DNA of 64,000 nucleotides, from contig JAOTON010001592.1 of assembly GCA_034440635.1 (NCBI GenBank), positions 356,001 through 420,000 on the forward strand, written 5' to 3'. The notes beneath the pieces were generated by a model. It was not told the origin of the DNA, ran no database searches, and was given only the letters and a program-made list of their open reading frames with translations. Position 1 is the first letter of the stretch. Every line of letters begins with the position of its first letter. Below are positions 43,203 to 55,174 of the stretch, in pieces. The position numbers were made by a program, and so were the translations under genes. Source of the DNA: Lepas anatifera (taxonomy: Eukaryota; Arthropoda; Thecostraca; Lepadidae).

Positions 43203-44235
43203 TTAACCCTCGCCCCACCGAAGGGGGCCATCGATGGCCCCCTAAGGTTTTTCGGGATAGCAGAGAAAACGACGAGGCGCAGCACCGCGGTTAAGGGCTC
43301 TACCTCTCACTGCATCATTTTCCCATCATCCCTGAAATTTTTACCCCGGGTCACCCAAGGTCAGGTCACCAGACGAGGTCAACCAAGGTCACCTCACTTC
43401 ACTTTAGAGCTCTGTAAGAGCTACATTTCAAAGTCGATCGATTTGAAACTTCCTACACTTCATGACCCCTCCAGGGTCTACAAGGTGTATATCCGGGATT
43501 TTTTCGATTTCGTGCCCTGAGGTCAGGTCACGAGGCGACCTCTCCCATTGGAAAAGCATGGGGAAAAGCTATTTCATGATATAAAAGCCACAAAAATGAT
43601 TGCAAATACTCAGACTGCTCAGAACAACGTTTTTGGACACCCTTTCACGGATCCCAGGGGTCATATTTGCCCTTTGACTTTTCCAAGGTTATTCAAGGTC
43701 ACCGGAGGTCAAAAACAGTATTTTGACAATAACTTTTGACCTAATTGAGCTAAAGCAATGAAACAAACACCATCGTGTTTGTCTTGTCACTGGCTTTCAT
43801 TTGATATACAGCAAGGTCACTTTGTGACCTTTCGTGACCTCAGGTCATATTAGGTCACGAGGTGACCTCTGGCGGCCAAACCACTGGCGGGAGGTCTTTA
43901 CATTCCACATAGCGGAAAAAGTACAGGCAATTTGCTATCAAATGCACTTTACCAGGCCTCAATAGCTCTAATGACATAAGAGTTATGCCCAGTTTGCTTA
44001 ATCATTGCATATTTGAGTGAAAATAGCCGATCTTGACCTAATTTGACCTCTGGAGGTCAAACCATTGACCTGAGCACTAAAACATGCGAAGTAATTTCTT
44101 ACTGAATTCACGCGAGCTTTCTATTGCACTTTGCAGATTTGCGCTAACGCCCATATTTTGGGAGTTAGAGGGGGGGCCATCGATGGCCCCCGGTGGGGCG
44201 AAGGTGGCGCCGGACCCCCGGTGGGCGCGGGTTAA
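43203..44235 (+). mobile_element. A-type TTAA element, copy A3
   Basis: A complete copy with TTAA at 43203-43206 and 44232-44235, nearly identical to A1 and A2 over its full length. It lies just upstream of the first recognised eIF2-gamma exon, antisense to the gene, probably inside its first intron. Confidence 0.85.
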
Positions 44236-45477
44236 ACACGCAAGTGAAGTTCAGAATAGCTCCTTTGCCTGCCTAAGCGATTCCTATCTCCCTCTTATAA
44301 CCGCCTATTAAGCTCACTCTTTGGCAGCCTTGGTAAAAGAAGGCTGTCAATATTTGAGGTACCAGTTACAGTTAGACAATGAGGTACATGGATCAAACCA
44401 TAAGTTAGATTGTGCAGAGTTAAACACCCTTATTTTTCCAAAAGCACCGAAAACAGACTTCCGTACACGGTAAAACGACTAAAAAGTGCAAAACTTACTC
44501 GCTCATTTCCACGCTGTCAGCACTATATGCTCCAAAACGCTTGAAGTATACAGTAATAGTAATATGCAGCTGGATAAGAGTCACACAACAGTGCCATAAG
44601 GCTTGCTACCAGTAGACTGGCAAAGTGGTCTCAATATTTTTTTCTCGTGCAACACTCAAAAGGCAGGATCGGGAAGAGACGGGCAAACATCACCCTATGA
44701 CCTTGAAAAGCTAGCACCAACCACGAGGCTGGGGCGTGCTAAAACGATGCAAACAGATGTGCCGACAGCATTGAGGACTGATGTTAGTACCAGTCTGCAA
44801 AACAGGACACCTCATCCACACTATCTGTGGCGGCGCTGATGGTCGATGCAGATACCGAAAAAGTAGGAGCGAATACCTACTATAAATTCTTTCTCGGTTC
44901 GAGGATACAAATATCTGGTACCTCATACCTACGCAAATAAGTTTTCCACAAATAATATCTCGCTTATTGGAAACATGAGCAATTATACACTTTCTCTGCT
45001 TCACTTCCTGTTTTCTGCACTTTGTGCATAAAGTGGGGCAGATACAAGCAGTCTTGTCAACGGTGATACCCCTCATCCGAAATGATTCTTACAGACAGCG
45101 ATACACTTCCATTCGAGCTCATGATCCACCTTTAACATATCGTGAGCACATCGTGATTGGGAGTGACGTTGACATCGTTCGTTACCCTCAGCTGAGGAGG
45201 GGAATGGATCCACGGGAAGACCCAGCATGCACGTGCTGACACAAGATGTCCGCAACATTGGAAACGTGTTCAATAGTATCTGCTTACGCTACTGGAAGAG
45301 CTTGATGAGGTCACTTAGCCGGGGCCTCGGTTAAACACGACTGTTAAGACGGCTGGGGTGGACTCAGCGCTCGCTGGCCACACGTGGCTTCGCCAAAACC
45401 AATCGCGTTACGCCGGCGGTGTAACCTGTTCAGTGTGGAACAGTATATGGTCTAAAAGTACATCGGGAGCATGTGTA
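44236..45477. other. Unassigned region upstream of eIF2-gamma exons
   Basis: The missing first eIF2-gamma exon would be expected here or further right. I could not identify it. No repeat ends were recognised. Confidence 0.4.
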
Positions 45478-46299
45478 CATGCTTCATGTACAATAGGCCA
45501 TTTCATTTTTTTATTTTTTATTTTTGTCAGATTTCGTGACTTTTCCCGTTCTATGGTCCATGTGGAGTCGATCGGTGCCATTTTTATCGTAATCGGACAA
45601 TATTTAAGTCTGCCTCATGGGACCTGAAGATATCGTGTTTTCGTCAAAAATGGCTATAATGGGGACCAATACGGCTGACGCTGTAATGATCATGATAAAC
45701 CCAAACATGTTTTTCTTTTTAAAGCCTGGTATTGCAAAATGTTCATATAGTTATGATGGAGGCCATGGAATGTCGTAAACCAAGGGAACAAGGTCTTTGT
45801 AAGCCATGGTATAAAGGGCAATTCTCGTTTATGAGGCCTTGACCAGCGGATTCTTGAGCCCACTACTGGAAATGCTTTCGGAGGTAAAATGCGTCAAAAC
45901 AGTTCTGGGCAGGACGTTATATTGCAGTTGTATATGCTGACCGTGAATTATATTTTCGGAGTGTCATAGCTGTCTTCAAGCCGTATGCACCGCAACAAGT
46001 CACACGCCTTAGTGGTGAGAAAGTGCGGGCACATGACGTTGTCGCTACTTCGGGAAGTGCACTCTCCCATAGTCATGCTTTGAAACTTCCTTGGAGACTA
46101 GGGGAAGTTTACTTCTGCGATTTTCCACCTGCAGAAGTTATTCAACCTGCTATTCATATTTTTATCTGCAAGTAAAATCCTTCAGCATACCAATACTTCG
46201 TTCTGCAACATCATTTGCCACTTTAAATACAGCACTTGATAAGGGTGTGAATTATGTTGGACTGTTTATCTGCACCACATTCCACAGGCTCTTTTGCCA

Positions 46300-46860
46300 G
46301 TCAGGAGTGATCTGTCGGGCCGACAAACTCTAAGGTTGTCCAAGTCGACTCTTGCACCAGGTCAGCGGGCTGTGTGGTCTTGTCCAGGAACACCGACGAG
46401 ACATCTTGTGTGAATCTTTTACTGTGGCAGATCATGTTGAGAAGCTTTTCGCATATTTCTTTCTTCCTGACATTACTGACAAAGTCGCTGCAGAGACTGA
46501 ACGACACAATTGGTGGCTGAATGTTACTGCGACATGTGACGTCGGAGAACCTCCAGAGCGACCTTGGCTACTTGGTCGTCCACACCCTTGTGCCGGATGA
46601 GGTCTTGATAAAAGTGCATGTCGTTGCTGGGTGCATCAGCTGCCACTGGCGCAAAAAGTCATGCGCAGACATACAAGAGAAGACGAAACTGCACCATCCG
46701 GTGGAGCTTCCTCACCATGACTTCGTTGTGCGTGAGCTGGTTTGCGAACATAAGAATATCCACGAAGAGCAGCACCTGCAGACACACTTCTTGGTAAAAC
46801 AATGCATGCTAGTTTATACCATGTGCTGCCTAATGTTGTTAGTCTACCTGTCGAAGAGAG
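46300..46860 (-). pseudogene. Decayed frame of unrecognised family (left arm)
   Basis: Minus-strand pieces include VRKKEICEKLLNMICHSKRF and QDVSSVFLDKTTQPADLVQE. The mirror copy in the right arm has related text. Frames are broken by stops and shifts. It resembles an uncharacterised protein family I recall from arthropods and cnidarians, but I cannot verify that. Confidence 0.4.
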
Positions 46861-46994
46861 CATTGAAATCAGGAGGAATTATTGACAAGCACATTAGCAG
46901 CTCACAAAGAGTTTGTTCATAAATTTATCACTAACTTTGGCCACTCACATAAGCTGCTGTGGTATGTTAGCGATGTTCCAGCACATAAGCTGCT

Positions 46995-47660
46995 GGTGCC
47001 GTGCTTCATGAATATGTTTGTGCTCGCAAACCAGCTCACGCACAACGAAGGCATGGTGAGAAAACTCCACCGGATGACGCAGTTCCGTCTTCTCTTGTAT
47101 GTCTGCGCATGACTTCGTGCGCCAGTGGCAGCTGATGCACCCAACAACGACATGCACTTTTACCAAGACCTCATCCGGTACAAGAGTGTGGGCGACCAAG
47201 TGGTCAAGGCTGCTCTGTGGGTCCTCCAACGTCACATGTAGGAACATTCAGCCACCAATTGTGTCGTTCAATCACTGCAGCGACTTTGTCAGCAATGACA
47301 AAAAGAAAGAAATATGTGAAAACGTCTCAGCATGATCCACCTCAGTGAAGGATTCACAGAAGATGCCTCGTTGCTGTTCCTGGACAGGACCACACAGCTC
47401 ACTGGCCTGGTGTTAGAGTCATGATTGGACAACATTAGACTTCGTAAGCCCGACAGATCACCCCTGACTGGCAAAAGAGCCTGTGGAATGGGGTGTAGAC
47501 AAACAGTGCAACATGGCTCACATCCTTATCAAGTACGTAAAAGTGGTAAATGAAGTTGCAGAACGAGGTATTGGTATGCTGAAGGATTTGACCAGCAGAG
47601 AAAAATATGAATAGCAGCTTGAATAACTTCTGCGGGGGAAAATCGCAGAAGCAAACTTCC
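46995..47660 (+). pseudogene. Decayed frame of unrecognised family (right arm)
   Basis: Plus-strand pieces in shifting frames include NNDMHFYQDLIRYKSVGDQV, then VKAALWVLQRHM, FLDRTTQLTGLVLES, and VKVVNEVAERGIGMLKDLTS with a stop after REKYE. The mix of conserved text and stops indicates a pseudogene copy paired with the left arm. No function can be assigned. Confidence 0.45.
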
Positions 47661-47693
47661 CTGGCTCCCGAAGGAAGTTTTATAGCATGTCTA

Positions 47694-48492
47694 CAGGGTG
47701 TTTCATAAAAAATGATATTTTTGAATTGATCATAATACGGTTATAAATAGGTTGTTGTGGTATGATTTACACATCAATCGAAAGCAAATTTTGGGACATT
47801 TACGATTATTTGTATTTTGATAACTGTTTTTATATGTTTACTAGTTAAAAGTAGTCTTAAAAATGAGCTGAAAAATACTGTCTGTTTTGTCTTCATCGAA
47901 ATGTTCGTAGAAATCACGCGCGTATCACGTGACAATTATCACGCCAACGACACTGCTAACATAACATCGTCACTGCGGTACATCACAGTCCACAGGCACA
48001 TTGCCTCTGGAAATTAATTCTAAAAAAAACACCTCTCAAGCTTAGGTCCAAGCAAGCAATCCCCAATTGGTCCATGTCCTTTGTTCTGCGGTGAACGGTG
48101 GGGTCTTCTGCGCCGTGTCCGCCGCATCCAGTCATTCATATGGAAGGTAAGCCAACGAGCCATTTGGAGCTTGAGCCAACAACTTTAAATTCGTAATATT
48201 ACTGAAACTTGTGCCTTTGATGTGCATGCTCACGTGCCATTTTTGTGTGCTAAAACCTTTTTAGAACCTGCCAGTTCCGTTTTCTCAAAGATAAGCGGGC
48301 ATGTATTATGTTTCTTGCATCATTTTTTCCGAGTACATTTAAGACGGGGGAAATATTTGATGCAAATGAAAAATGTCTATAGAAAAATGTCCGATAATTT
48401 ACCATTAATATGAGCGTTTTGTGGGCGGGTTTGAAGGATTTTGAGTCCTTTACTGAACATTTAAAAAATATCATTCTTTCTGAAACACCCTG
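47694..48492. mobile_element. TA-flanked MITE (CAGGGTGTTTC ends)
   Basis: TA at 47692-47693 and 48493-48494. The ends are CAGGGTGTTTCATAAAAAAT and the inverted ATTCTTTCTGAAACACCCTG. A second end of the same type (AAAACACCCTG) follows at 48608-48618 with another TA, so the insertion is composite (47694-48618). TA duplication and these ends suggest a Tc1/mariner-type non-autonomous element. It interrupts the right arm of the inverted repeat; the left arm lacks it. Confidence 0.7.
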
Positions 48493-49212
48493 TATATCAC
48501 GTTTTCTTGTACCATCTTGTGGACCTATATAAAAACAGTAAAAATAATGTGAAGCTTGTAAAATATATTTTTCCAAAAAAGTCCCACAATTTACCATTCA
48601 AATGACTAAAACACCCTGTAGGTGAGGGCACTTCCCGAAATAGCGACAACGTCATGCACCCGCACTTTCTCACCACTAAGGCACGTGGCCTGCAGGGGTG
48701 GACACAGCATGAAGACAGCTATGACATTCCGAAAATATTTTTCACAATCAGCACATGCAAATACAATATATCTTCCTGTCGAGAACTGTTTTTGACGCAT
48801 TTTACCACCCAAAGCATTCCCAGTAGTGAGTTCAAGAATTCACCGGTTGAGGCCTCATAAACGAGAATTTCTCTTTTTACCATAGATTACAGAGACCTTG
48901 TTCCCTTGGTTTACGACATTCTATGGCCTCCATCATGACTGTATGAACATTTTGCAATACCAAGCTTTAAAAAAACATGTTTGGAAACATCATTATCATT
49001 GCAGCGTCAGCCGTATTGGTCCCCATTATAGCCATTTTTGACGAAAACTCGATATCTTCAGGTCCCATGAGGCAGATTTCGATAAATAAATATTGTCCGA
49101 TTTCGATAAAAATGGTACCGATCGACTTCACCGGGACCATAGAACGGGAAAAGTCACGAAACCTGACAAAAATAAAAAAGAAAAATGAAATGGCCTAATG
49201 TACAAGCAAGCA

Positions 49213-49439
49213 AATGTGAATCCTGACGCAGATATAGTTGTCCATACAATGCACATATTGTGACACCATCCAACCATTCCACACAGATTGGGCTATTCTA
49301 TGGTTGTTGTCATACAGGTATGCACATTCATCGCTCTTTCACTCTAACGAGATCGTCATTTTCCTGTACAATATGTCAACGAAACGTAAGTAACACACTA
49401 TCCGCCGGCACACTAATATATACAATATTACAAAAGAGA
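49213..49439. other. Short spacer
   Basis: Unassigned sequence between the inverted repeat and the non-LTR element. Confidence 0.4.
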
Positions 49440-52050
49440 CAATGGATAAAAGACATTAAAAATACTATCCTGGCTGGTCATGAAGTGTTCTTAGCTATAT
49501 CCCTGGCTATTGTTTTAAACATATTCCATGGAATGTCTAGCAGGTCATTAAAACGACCAGTGTGATGATTATAGAATTGAGACGCTCGATAACAAAACGT
49601 TCTTTTTCCATGGTTTGTTCTAGGCCTAGTCACAGAAAGATGGTTTGACTGTCGAGTCTCACGTTGGTTCACTTCATGATTGAAACGGAACATTGCATGT
49701 AGTGCACGAGGTCTGCCTGATGTAAGCACCTTGTAGAGCAAGCAAAGGTCACTGTAAACCAAGAACTGACTAGAATTCAACTAGCCAAGCTGTCCCATCA
49801 CATCCGAAATATGATCATATTTTCGACGCGCAGATAGAACCCTACCAGCAAAATTGAAAACACTTTGAATTTTTCCAAAACAGGTACTATTTGCACTTCC
49901 AAAAACCTGAATACAGTACCTAAGTTGAGAGAATACCTGAGAATCAATTAACCGTGGCAATACATCTCGAGGCAGCACATGTTTTGCATGGGCAAGTCCT
50001 ATCAATATACCAAAACATCGATCGCATATGAGCTTCACGTGGTACTCCCATCCAAGTTGGCCGTCCATCATCACCCCTAAATTTTTGACGGCAGATTTGC
50101 ATTCTAATTGTTGTCCCATGAACATGATTGAGGGTGTTTGCTCAATGCGGGCTAGTTGACGTCGATCGCCGCATACAATAAGCTCAGTTCTTCCAGCATT
50201 CACTAACATACCATGCTGTTGAAACCATTGGCTCATAGCTTATAAACCTGATTCAAGGCTAGTCCTCATCTCATCCAAACGATTCCGTGGTCCAGTGATG
50301 GCTAACTGACAATCGTCAGCATAGCGCACTAGTGTGACTTTGAAGCCGTTGATTTCGCTGGGAATATGACATGCAAGATCATTGGTTGCAATGTTGCTAA
50401 GCAAAGGTCCTAAGCAAGTACCTTGAAATGTGCGGATGGATATTCTTGCCGGTTCCGATCAGTTTTCCCCAATTTTGACTCTTTGAATATGGTCTTGTAG
50501 ATAGCTTTTGAACCAACCAGTTGAAATTTGCAATAGTTCCAGTTTTTTTTAAAGAAGAATTTCGTGGTCGATAACATAGAAGCAGCGAGATAAATATATG
50601 AGAGTAATAAATGATATTTGAGAATTGTCCATGCCGCTTAAAACCTGTTCAGACATAGTTAGAAGTGCAGTGCACGTTGAATGTTTTTCCATGAATCCAT
50701 GCTGCTCCTCGCTGAAGAGATTCTGGTGGGTCAAATATGCCGTCAATTGTGTATGCACCAGTTTCTCAACAATTTTGCTAATGGCTGGCACTGTAGTCAC
50801 AGGTCTGAAATTGGCTGAAACAGATGGATCTCCCCGCTTGTGAATTGGAATTACAACAGCACTTTTCTAACTTTTGGGCACGGTTTCGGAAACAAAACTG
50901 GCATTCATAATCCGCAGCAAAATGTGACCAATAACGCTGAAACAGATCTTCAAAACTTTGATGGGCAGCTCGTCTTTATTGCAAGAGTGTTTGCTTGGCA
51001 TGGAGAAAACTACTTTTCGTAGCTCGTCCAGGGTGCTGGGCATGATACGGAAAGCTCCCGCATTAACTCTTGGCAGTCGAACCGGAAATGGTGCTCGCCC
51101 CGATCTTTGAAATTCCGAAATTACTTGATTTCGTGTTTCAGAACCTATTTCTGCAAAGTACGCATTCACATCATTAGAGGTCAAATTTAATGAATGAGTT
51201 GCTGGTCATCGCTTCGGAGCTATCACTGGTCGTAAAAGACGAAATACTTCAGATGAGTTGTCATTGTTTACGCGATCTGAAATGCTGTACCTGCAATCTT
51301 TCCGTATAGCTCGTTTTGTAACTGTATCCAGCTGCTTATAAAGTGAAACATTGCCTAAACTCATAGCAGCTCTTCTTTGTTCCATAAGATCAATTGTTTC
51401 ATCCGTGACAGGGGCTTACGCTCGTTGTGCACGCGAAAACGTCTGAATGGTGCATGTGAGTTAAGAATACCGATTAGCCTACTAGTAAACATATCCCACT
51501 GCTCCTCACATGTCAAGTCACGGCCAAAAATGCTGTACAAATCAGTTGAATTTACGTCGATAAGAAATGCATCGGTGTCGAATGCTTTCTAATTACGGAC
51601 TGTCCTATACACTGCTTTACGCTTCGTGCGAGGGCTTCTAGCTTCAACGCGAACACGTTTATGGTGACACGAGTAGCTACACTGCTTCACCGTGCACGAG
51701 GGCTGAAAGTCGTTTGAACATAGTGCGTTTGACAAAAACACAACATCAAGGATCGACTGTTGATCCCCGCGAACAAAAGTAGGCTTATTTACACCACAGT
51801 TGAGACTATACCGCTCCAAGTTCACACAGGCGGGAATGGGCTGTCTGGTTGGTGACTCTATCGGCGTTAAAGTCTCCACTTAATATGACACGTTGGGAGG
51901 GAAAAGTCGATTTGATGAACTGCAGCTGGTCTTCAATATCGTTAAAATCCGCGTGGGTTTGCATCTGACTCGAAGAAGGAGATCGATATACACATCCGAC
52001 CAAAGCGGCTTTTTCTTGTCCAGCTTCACTTTCAACCATAATGATTCTAC
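49440..52050 (-). mobile_element. Decayed non-LTR retrotransposon (EN and RT)
   Basis: Minus-strand frames in order: endonuclease domain ALVGCVYRSPSSSQ ... RVILSGDFNAD (about 52040-51870); a second endonuclease piece with SILDVVFLSN; a linker with NAYFAEIGSETRNQV; and RT with ISKIVEKLVHTQL, FSEEQHGFMEKHST, and motif A degraded to YLSRCFYVIDH. Motif C RYADDCQLAITG follows (about 50330-50300), then the thumb WFQQHGMLVNAGRTEL and FSQLRYCIQVFGSA. The C-terminal tail is RTFCYRASQFYNHH. Many stops and shifts make it inactive. The EN-RT order with YADD fits the CR1/Jockey/L2 side of non-LTR elements. Confidence 0.85.
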
Positions 52051-54339
52051 GTGAGAATTAGATCCCTCTCCGGCGGGTACCCCCAGTCACAGGGCATTTG
52101 AGTCATCTACTGGCCGCAAAGATCAACTGACACCCGTTCGAAATCACTCCAGTCCGGCGTCAACAATATGACTCCAGAGGGCTCCTATTTGGCCAGGACT
52201 CTCTGTCACCAGCAAGGTGTCCAATGTTGTCAGGAGCGCCTTCTGTGATGAGCAAGACCCTCGGAAGTCACACAGAAGTGGCCTGAGCTTACAATCTGAA
52301 CACAACAAGAGCTCCAGTGGAGAGCTGGAGGACTATCTGTGATAATCCTTGATCCTGCATGTGGCATGGGCCCTGAAGCCACTGGCTGTCATGCATGCTA
52401 TGAAAGGTCTCCCAGGAGGTAAACAATAAGACAACTGAGCCAGCACTTCTATGGAAAGGCAGGATACTGTGTGGAGAATCTCAGTGTCAGCATCTGAATA
52501 TTATCAGACTCAGTGTCCTGAAATTGTTTTAACACAAAGGGTGATGTCAAAACATAGGAGACAAAGGATGCAACAATTCAGATAAGAAATCAAACTCAAA
52601 TGTTCACTTTGCCATGACAGCAATCATAGGCAATTCAGTCAGGGATTGATGCAGATAAATTCAGAGGCACAAGCTTTTATACTATTGCTAGAAGTACAAA
52701 ATGTCTCCAGAGCTATGCTCCAGTCTGCACTATATTACTCTCAAGTCAAGTATCCTCACATCAATGCATCTTCTCAATAAATGATGCATGCACTTATTGG
52801 TTTGGTGGATAATAACATATAATTAAATACTTGCAGAGACCCTGCAAGGCCCAGAAGGCCCTGTAGAGACAGACAATATTACCTATCTGTCTCTCTTTTC
52901 ACCCCTTGTTTCTGTCACTCTCTTCACCCCACTCTTTCCCCCAACACTTTTGACTTTTTCTTGATTGAGGCTGGTCAAGGAAAGGGCGATAGAAGTCTGG
53001 CAGTGCATCCTTCCAATAGCACCACAGCCAGTGAACAGCCCTGAGTTGCATCCAATACAGTCATCTTGGGATCCATGTGCAAGGTTTCTGGGTTTGCAGT
53101 GACAAATCAGAGGCCTGATTCTACCACCTAGACCCATATAATGCTGGTCCTAGCACATAATTCAAATGTAGTTAGTCCCCTGTGACCATTCAGTCACTGC
53201 TGGAATGACCACTCTTCTGGAGTCAGTACTTCATCTGAGTGAACTCTCATCTGAGCCTTATTTGACCTCAGAGTTCCTGGGTAACCTTAAGCTCTTTATA
53301 AAAAGGGGGTATCCAGTGCATATAAGACAATATAAGAAACAGCTGTCACAATTCTCAACAAATTCTAACACATAAATCAAATTTGAAGCAAAATTTCTGG
53401 GTGCTGCAAACACCTCATCAAAGCACATGCAATGCCTTGCAGGCTAGCCTTTGACCAGTGATCGACTTGAAGACAAGCAGAAGTTGATCTTATTGAATCC
53501 ATACATGTATATTCAGAGCACACTTATTAAAATTACAAACTCAGCAAATGTACAGCCACAGGGATGAAAACGTCCAAACAGACAATATACATACTATATA
53601 TATATATATATAATACATAGTGGTCCATTAGGACCAGCAAACTGAAACAGAATGAGACAGCTGGAGCTTCCACACAGCAATAAAACATCAAAAATGATGC
53701 ATCCAAGGCACTCACATCAGGGATATACCTACCTCTTAACTTAAAATCAACATATGTATCTAAAATAATGCTCAGAAAAGGGAAGGGACATGCCATCTTG
53801 ATCTATTCCTGTGATGTTAGCTAGGTACCTGAGAACTAAGAACTTACAAAAGATGCCTTAGCACAGTTTTGCAACAAATTCAACACATTGCAATTACTTT
53901 TTGAAATATTGCAATACGGAAAACAAAAAATGTAGCACAAAAACAGTATAAATCTGACATACTAAAGCAGCCAAGCACCAGCAACTAGATCTTTAACAAA
54001 TGAAAGTTCATCAAGAAAGTATTGCTGCACTCTTTCTTAGTTATTGTGAAAAATGTGAAAAGTACATTTAAGGATACCCATTGTGAACTTGGCTTGCTGA
54101 GAAGTACGCCAGACCAGAACAATAAGCTCCACAAGTTCTACAACAGACATAGGGTACGTACCAAATCCACCAAGCTTTGCTTTGCCAGGTGTGGCTGACC
54201 CGTCATATTGACAAGGCAATAAGTTGAGTGTATATAATCAAATAACTTTGTTACCGAGCCCACGGCACCTTCCTGATCATTCAAATACAATGAAATAATG
54301 GGCTCTTTGACAACAGATTGCACAAATTATTAAATTCCA
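52051..54339. other. Unassigned region
   Basis: No supported exon, RNA or repeat end was seen over 2.3 kb. A short (TA) microsatellite lies at 53597-53612. Base composition is more even than in the repeat-rich regions. Confidence 0.4.
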
Positions 54340-54779
54340 CTCGCCATACACGAGGCGCCACTTCGCTTTTGTGAAGAGAAAGGATTATCCTTTCTGGGCG
54401 CACACCAAAAATGCCGTAAAAGCGGCTTATTCGCTTTGGAAGGAGCATGACGTAATTTGCAGATGATTACATCATATAATAATTTTAGATATTCTTTTAA
54501 TTTTTTTTCAAATCATATAGCAAAAAATACTTCAAAATAATTTTAAATTCGAATGTTATCAATTTTTAAAAATAAAACTTGCTATATTTTCCACACACAC
54601 AAACTATATTACTGTGGCATCATCAAATGTTATAAATGACGGCCTTATGCTTATAACACTTGAATAATTTTGAAGGCCTCTAAAATATTTTAGGGAAATC
54701 TAAGAAACTTTACTAACTTTGTAAATTTTCCTCTGACTCAGAATTTTAGGCTAAAATGGCAAAGTTAGAACGGACGCCA
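54340..54779. other. AT-rich region upstream of putative Pep first exon
   Basis: Strongly AT-rich (54480-54720). The last 50 bp become balanced (GTTAGAACGGACGCCATTTTC) and may hold the core promoter of the downstream gene. Confidence 0.3.
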
Positions 54780-55067
54780 TTTTCTTTTTCAGTCGGTGGA
54801 AAAGAGAGAAAAGAGTCGGTGGCGGTCGGGCTCTGACGGCGATCTTCTATTCCTCGAGAACAGTATACTTTTGTCCAAGGAAAAGACAGTTTTGTCCAGT
54901 TTCTATTTCCTTAGTTTTGTCGTTCGGGATTACCTACTTGGTGCAGTACCTAGAGTGAGGCATTTGCGGTTGTTAGATTATTGTCTTATTTGTTACACAT
55001 TACCGACTGGAGGACCATTTTTCGTCAGTGCTGTTTCATTGGTAGTTGGAATTCGAATTCCTGAAAG
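54780..55067 (+). other. Possible non-coding first exon of Pep-like gene
   Basis: A non-repetitive segment after an AT-rich stretch, ending at a good donor CTGAAAG|GTACGT at 55068. It would splice to the acceptor at 56986-56987 just before the Pep-like ATG. No transcript evidence is available, and the transcription start is a guess. Confidence 0.3.
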
Positions 55068-55174
55068 GTACGTTATATCCATACATGTATATTGGCATAA
55101 TGCACAATGCACACATCACACACACACAAGTCTGCGGAACATGACAGGTGACTCGACTAGGCACTTAGGGTAGC

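Larger units (their letters stand above)
45478..49212. repeat. Large imperfect inverted repeat, arms about 1.3 kb
   Basis: The left arm (about 45478-46782) and right arm (about 46998-49212, less a 0.93-kb insertion) are reverse complements with roughly 85-90% identity by eye. Landmarks pair as expected: TTCTATGGTCC near 45549 with 49135, AATTCTCGTTTATGAGGCCT near 45822 with 48860, and CGCAGAAG-type blocks near 46118 with 47645. The spacer is only about 215 bp, so a transcript through it would fold into a long hairpin. Confidence 0.85.

Noticed and set aside
54796..55173. 125-codon plus-strand frame
   Set aside because: It runs across the putative donor at 55068 and has no protein similarity; more likely 5' leader.
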